Source of the DNA: Lactifluus volemus
Lineage: Eukaryota > Basidiomycota > Agaricomycetes > Russulales > Russulaceae
Length of the DNA: 64,000 nt
Reading direction: 5' to 3'
Assembly: GCA_022376515.1 (NCBI GenBank)
Contig: WTXI01000018.1
Span: forward strand, 186,001-250,000
The notes below the pieces were generated by a model. The model searched no databases. It saw nothing but the letters and a program-made list of their open reading frames with translations, and had not been told where the DNA came from. The stretch's first letter is position 1. Every line of letters begins with the position of its first letter. The position numbers and the translations under genes are program-made. Positions 61,256 to 64,000 of the stretch are shown in pieces.

Positions 61256-61488
61256 TCAGCAATTGACGATATACAAGAGGTCTACGCACAGCTCATCAAC
61301 AAGCTCATTAGCATTTTCTCCAATTTCTATGTTAGGTCAGTCAAGCTTGCACCGGGTGGGCATGGGTTCTAACAGGACGTACTCTTGAGTGTTTGGTTGA
61401 CGTCCGTGACCTGGCCCACCTGAGGACTCGGAGCAGCGAGGGCGAGAGCAGCAAAAGAGAGAGCCAAGGTGGTCTTCAAAAACATCAT
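61256..61488 (-). CDS. Small secreted peptide, 58 aa, copy 2
   Basis: Exons 61488-61383 and 61326-61256 (177 nt) join in phase across a 56-nt intron (GTACGT..CATAG). The signal peptide, MMFLKTTLALSFAALALAAP, is almost identical to the copy at 6.5 kb. The mature peptide is different: acidic, helix-like (IGENANELVDELCVDLLYIV), ending in NC before the stop. It has two cysteines. The 3' flank to about 61.0 kb matches both broken parts of the 6.5-9.4 kb locus. Function unknown. Confidence 0.7.
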
Positions 61489-61574
61489 TGTGCTTAGAGC
61501 AAGTAATATGGAAGGATAAGAGAACGCTTCAAGAGGTGATGAGGTTGGCGAGAGAAGGAAGGAGGGGCCCCAGC

Positions 61575-61581
61575 TTTTATA
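61575..61581 (-). promoter_or_regulatory. TATA box of secreted-peptide copy 2
   Basis: TATAAAA on the minus strand lies 87 bp before the ATG. It is followed by GCTGGGGCC..CCTCCTT, much as at 6454 in the paralog. Confidence 0.7.
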
Positions 61582-61787
61582 CTGCAGACAGCTCGAGTTT
61601 GTGATAGTTGATGTCTCTGGAAAAGAATTATGCCGGCACTGAACCAACGCGCAAACTACGGGAGATTTGCAACAACAATCGATTCAATTCTGACACCGGT
61701 ACTGAACAATCAGGCCTAATCAGGTTTCGGTGCCAGTGGAAATTCGAGTCCGTCATGGTGGATCAGTCCATTGCGACTAGCCGCCCC

Positions 61788-62616
61788 GCTAGCGTGAAAA
61801 CTAGATTACTAGGAATGGCTAGGTGAGGCTAGTCACGTTGCGATTTCCCCGATCGGCCCGCTCCAGCACTCTGCACCCCAGACCAGGTATTAATTGTACA
61901 TCGATAGCTCTAACAAATTTCGAATTTTCTTGATGCAGACAGCATTCAGAAGGCACATTTAGTCAAGGATTAATTGCAGCATCGTACAAGTCCACAATAC
62001 CTGCTTTTCAGGTCGTAGATTCGGGTAGTTCATTACTCAGTTTAGTACGCGTTTATGTCACCCTTTTTCGCGTCATGAATTCGAGTACAGTAGTTCGTTA
62101 CTGTATTTCGTCTAGTACGTGTTTATGTCGCCTGTTTTTTGGGTCATGGAACCAGGTACAGTATTACTGTACTGTGTTCATTGTTTCGTCTAGTACGGAT
62201 CTATTTCACCCAGAAATCGGGATCTACTTAGAACTCATTCAAAGTTTCAAACCGAGTTAGTTGAACCCGGAGTCTAATTTTCAGGGTGTGCTGAACCCGT
62301 TCTGGGAGTGCATAGCGTACCAAGCGACAAAAATCCGGGAGTCAACTCCCAGCAGTGGTAGACCGACACTTCAACCTTACTGACACCACCGAGTGCTACA
62401 CCTGACTTCGGAGGTGCTACTAGTAGTCCGTCTCAACTGCGACATATCTACTGGGGACCGATAGCGTCATAGCGCTAGATTTTCGAGTCTTGCTCATGAT
62501 TTGGGATTATCGGTAAGAGATTCTTTCCAGTGCGAAATGGGCCATCAAGAAAATCGTAATGTGACTAGCCTCACCCAGCCATTCCTAGTACTAATATAGT
62601 TTCCATTCATGCTAGC
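61788..62616. mobile_element. 829-bp inverted-repeat element, non-coding
   Basis: The ends pair over roughly 75 bp. On the left are GCTAGCGTGAAAAC, CTAGGAATGGCTAGGTGAGG and CTAGTCACGTTGCGATTT. The complement of the right end reads GCTAGCATGAATGGAAAC, CTAGGAATGGCTGGGTGAGG and CTAGTCACATTACGATTT. No reading frame of note lies inside. A tandem repeat fills 62.01-62.22 kb. The target duplication is unclear. It sits upstream of secreted-peptide copy 2 and may influence its promoter. The superfamily is not assigned. Confidence 0.7.
62011..62215. repeat. Imperfect tandem repeat, about 60-72 bp x 3
   Basis: Three diverged units share TAGTACGxGTTTATGTC(A/G)CC, followed by TTTTTxG(C/G)GTCATG. They form the core of the 829-bp inverted-repeat element. 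Confidence 0.6.
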
Positions 62617-63167
62617 GAGAAGTAGCAGAGCCAATGCTGCGCCGACCGTGTGCTTGAATTTGTAAGATTCTGTGATCACATGGTCTGTGCTTTCTGGGAA
62701 GAGCTTCGGCGCACATGCTCTCCGGTCTGAGAGAGATCTGAAGAGATCCGGCTAGGCTCCAGTCGGTGATTGGGTCGTGTAGGATGGGGACCATACTGTA
62801 TAGAACGGCTCGCCGCTGCGCCGCAGGGCGGTATGTGGCGCACGGATATGCCTAGCAACTGAGGCGATATAAAAGGAACTCGACTTTGGTGGTGTCTCCT
62901 TGTATTTGGATTTACTTAACCCTGGGTTTCACATTTTGATCCGAAGCCAAGATTGGATGGTCTGCCAGAGATGATCGTATTCCTTTATCTATTTGCATGT
63001 TCATGCGTTAACATTCCAAAGAAGCATGGTCTGTAAGCCTTGTTTGATCGACTAGCCATGTCAATCGGGTGACATCCACGTCTGGAATTCATATGTGGCG
63101 CACTGATGACGATATCTTTACTTTCAGCTTCGATAGGAATGCAACTCAAGAACTCAACTGTTGAACC

Positions 63168-63545
63168 CCAGTGAGAAGTGGAATGTAGTAATCCGGAGTA
63201 AACCGCAAAAAATTGAACCAATCAATTTAATTCAAAAATCCGAACAATAGCCATTTTAATTCAATGGAAATTTTAAGGCATTATAATTATTCTGAATCGA
63301 ATTGAATACCAGATCAGATCGGAACGAATTCGCTTGAATCATATCGAATCCATTTCGTTACGCGAGCTTGAATTGAATTGAATCAAATCGAATTAATTTT
63401 GTTACGCGACTTTGAATTGAATTGAATTGAATCGACTATCTATTTACAATACAATAATAATCGATTAAGATCAAAATTGTTCAATTTTATGACGCCCTTG
63501 ATCGAATCCAATTGAATCTAATAGATATCGATCTAAAGCACACTG
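63168..63545. mobile_element. Second terminus of the hAT-like family
   Basis: CCAGTGAGAAGTGGAATG at 63168 matches the end of the 6913 element. The next 200 bp run in parallel with 6913-7100, including the shared ACCAGATCAGATCGGAACGA. AT-rich GAATTGAATC repeats follow to TCTAAAGCACACTG at 63545. No second CCAGTGAG terminus or target duplication was found, so this is a solo end, a short derivative or a truncated copy. Confidence 0.55.
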
Positions 63546-63643
63546 TTCGCAAATGAAGTAACTTGAAATCGTGAACGCGAGCGAGCTATGAGTGTCCCGT
63601 CAGTCTCATATGGCGGAGGAAGATCGTATTGTGCATACCTTTG

Positions 63644-64000
63644 TTATTTCTTGTTCGATTTGACCTTCTTGGCCTCTTGTTCTGTTTGTTTATAGCGCTG
63701 TCATACATATGCACATTAGTATCGCGTGTGCAAGAGGGGCGATAAGAATAATATCACTCACTTCAACGGTTTGCGTGTCGAGATCGTTCCATACGGTGGC
63801 GAATTCTTCCCTTGTGGTATGGGGGTGTTCCTTCATGTAATCGATCGCGAATAAATTGCTGTGTGTGTGACCGTAAACATGACATGAGTCTGGTGGTCCA
63901 GTGATAGACAAACTTACCGCGCAGATAACGAGTTGTTCGGGCGCATTCGGATTGCCTTCTTTTGGCCGTTGTCGGGCTGTGGTATTGCTGCCATCGCTGT
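63644..64000 (-). CDS. HMG-box-like protein, 3' part (cut by window edge)
   Basis: Exons 64000-63918 (continuing beyond the window), 63857-63762 and 63697-63644 join in phase across introns of 60 and 64 nt (GTAAGT and GTGAGT donors). The protein reads RMRPNNSLSARNLFAIDYMK, then EHPHTTREEFATVWNDLDTQ, TVERYKQTEQEAKKVKSNKK and a stop. N-x-LFAIDY, a central EEF..VW and RYKQTEQEAKK fit the last two helices and tail of a divergent HMG box. HMG boxes bend DNA, so a nuclear role is likely. The 5' part is outside the window. The hAT-like terminus lies about 100 bp downstream. Confidence 0.6.

Overview
The window is nuclear DNA of a filamentous basidiomycete, most likely an Agaricomycete. Genes carry many short introns (about 50-90 nt, GT..AG). 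The content fits: a Plavaka/CACTA-type Tnp2 transposase, a PX-AGC kinase, a Sec14-like protein, small secreted cysteine-rich proteins and HMG-box-like fragments. I cannot fix the genus from sequence alone. No rRNA, tRNA or CRISPR array was recognised.

Layout. 0-6.3 kb: an unknown gene, a His/Cys-repeat gene and a spliced CACTA/Plavaka-like transposase, all on the minus strand. 6.45-9.3 kb: a 50-aa secreted-peptide gene whose 3' flank is interrupted by a 2.38-kb hAT-like element with an 8-bp target duplication. The element carries a broken piece of a multicopper-oxidase (Fet3-like ferroxidase) gene. 11.4-27.4 kb: the conserved host-gene island, holding a 1334-aa low-complexity protein, a 1331-aa PX-domain AGC kinase and a 298-aa CRAL-TRIO/Sec14 protein. 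Exon joins for these were checked for phase and length. 28-59.5 kb: a tandem array of small secreted CFEM-like (8-cysteine) genes, all on the minus strand. It holds nine intact two-exon copies, one truncated copy and about five relics. They are embedded in co-amplified, decaying modules called B, C and D here. The array also holds a 224-bp TA-flanked MITE, a minisatellite, a recent segmental duplication (42.5-44.2 versus 46.5-48.2 kb) and fragments of unknown genes. 60-64 kb: a second copy of the secreted-peptide gene, an 829-bp inverted-repeat element, another terminus of the hAT-like family and the 3' part of an HMG-box-like gene that runs off the right edge.

How it fits together. The centre-left is ordinary fungal signalling and lipid-transfer genes. 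The right half is a fast-evolving secretome locus: short secreted cysteine-rich proteins with shared promoters and introns, multiplied and lost by unequal exchange and nested with mobile elements. CFEM proteins bind haem or iron, or act as effectors, in other fungi. The Asp that coordinates haem iron is kept in five intact copies and replaced in four, so the array may mix haem-binding and diverged members. That functional reading is inference.
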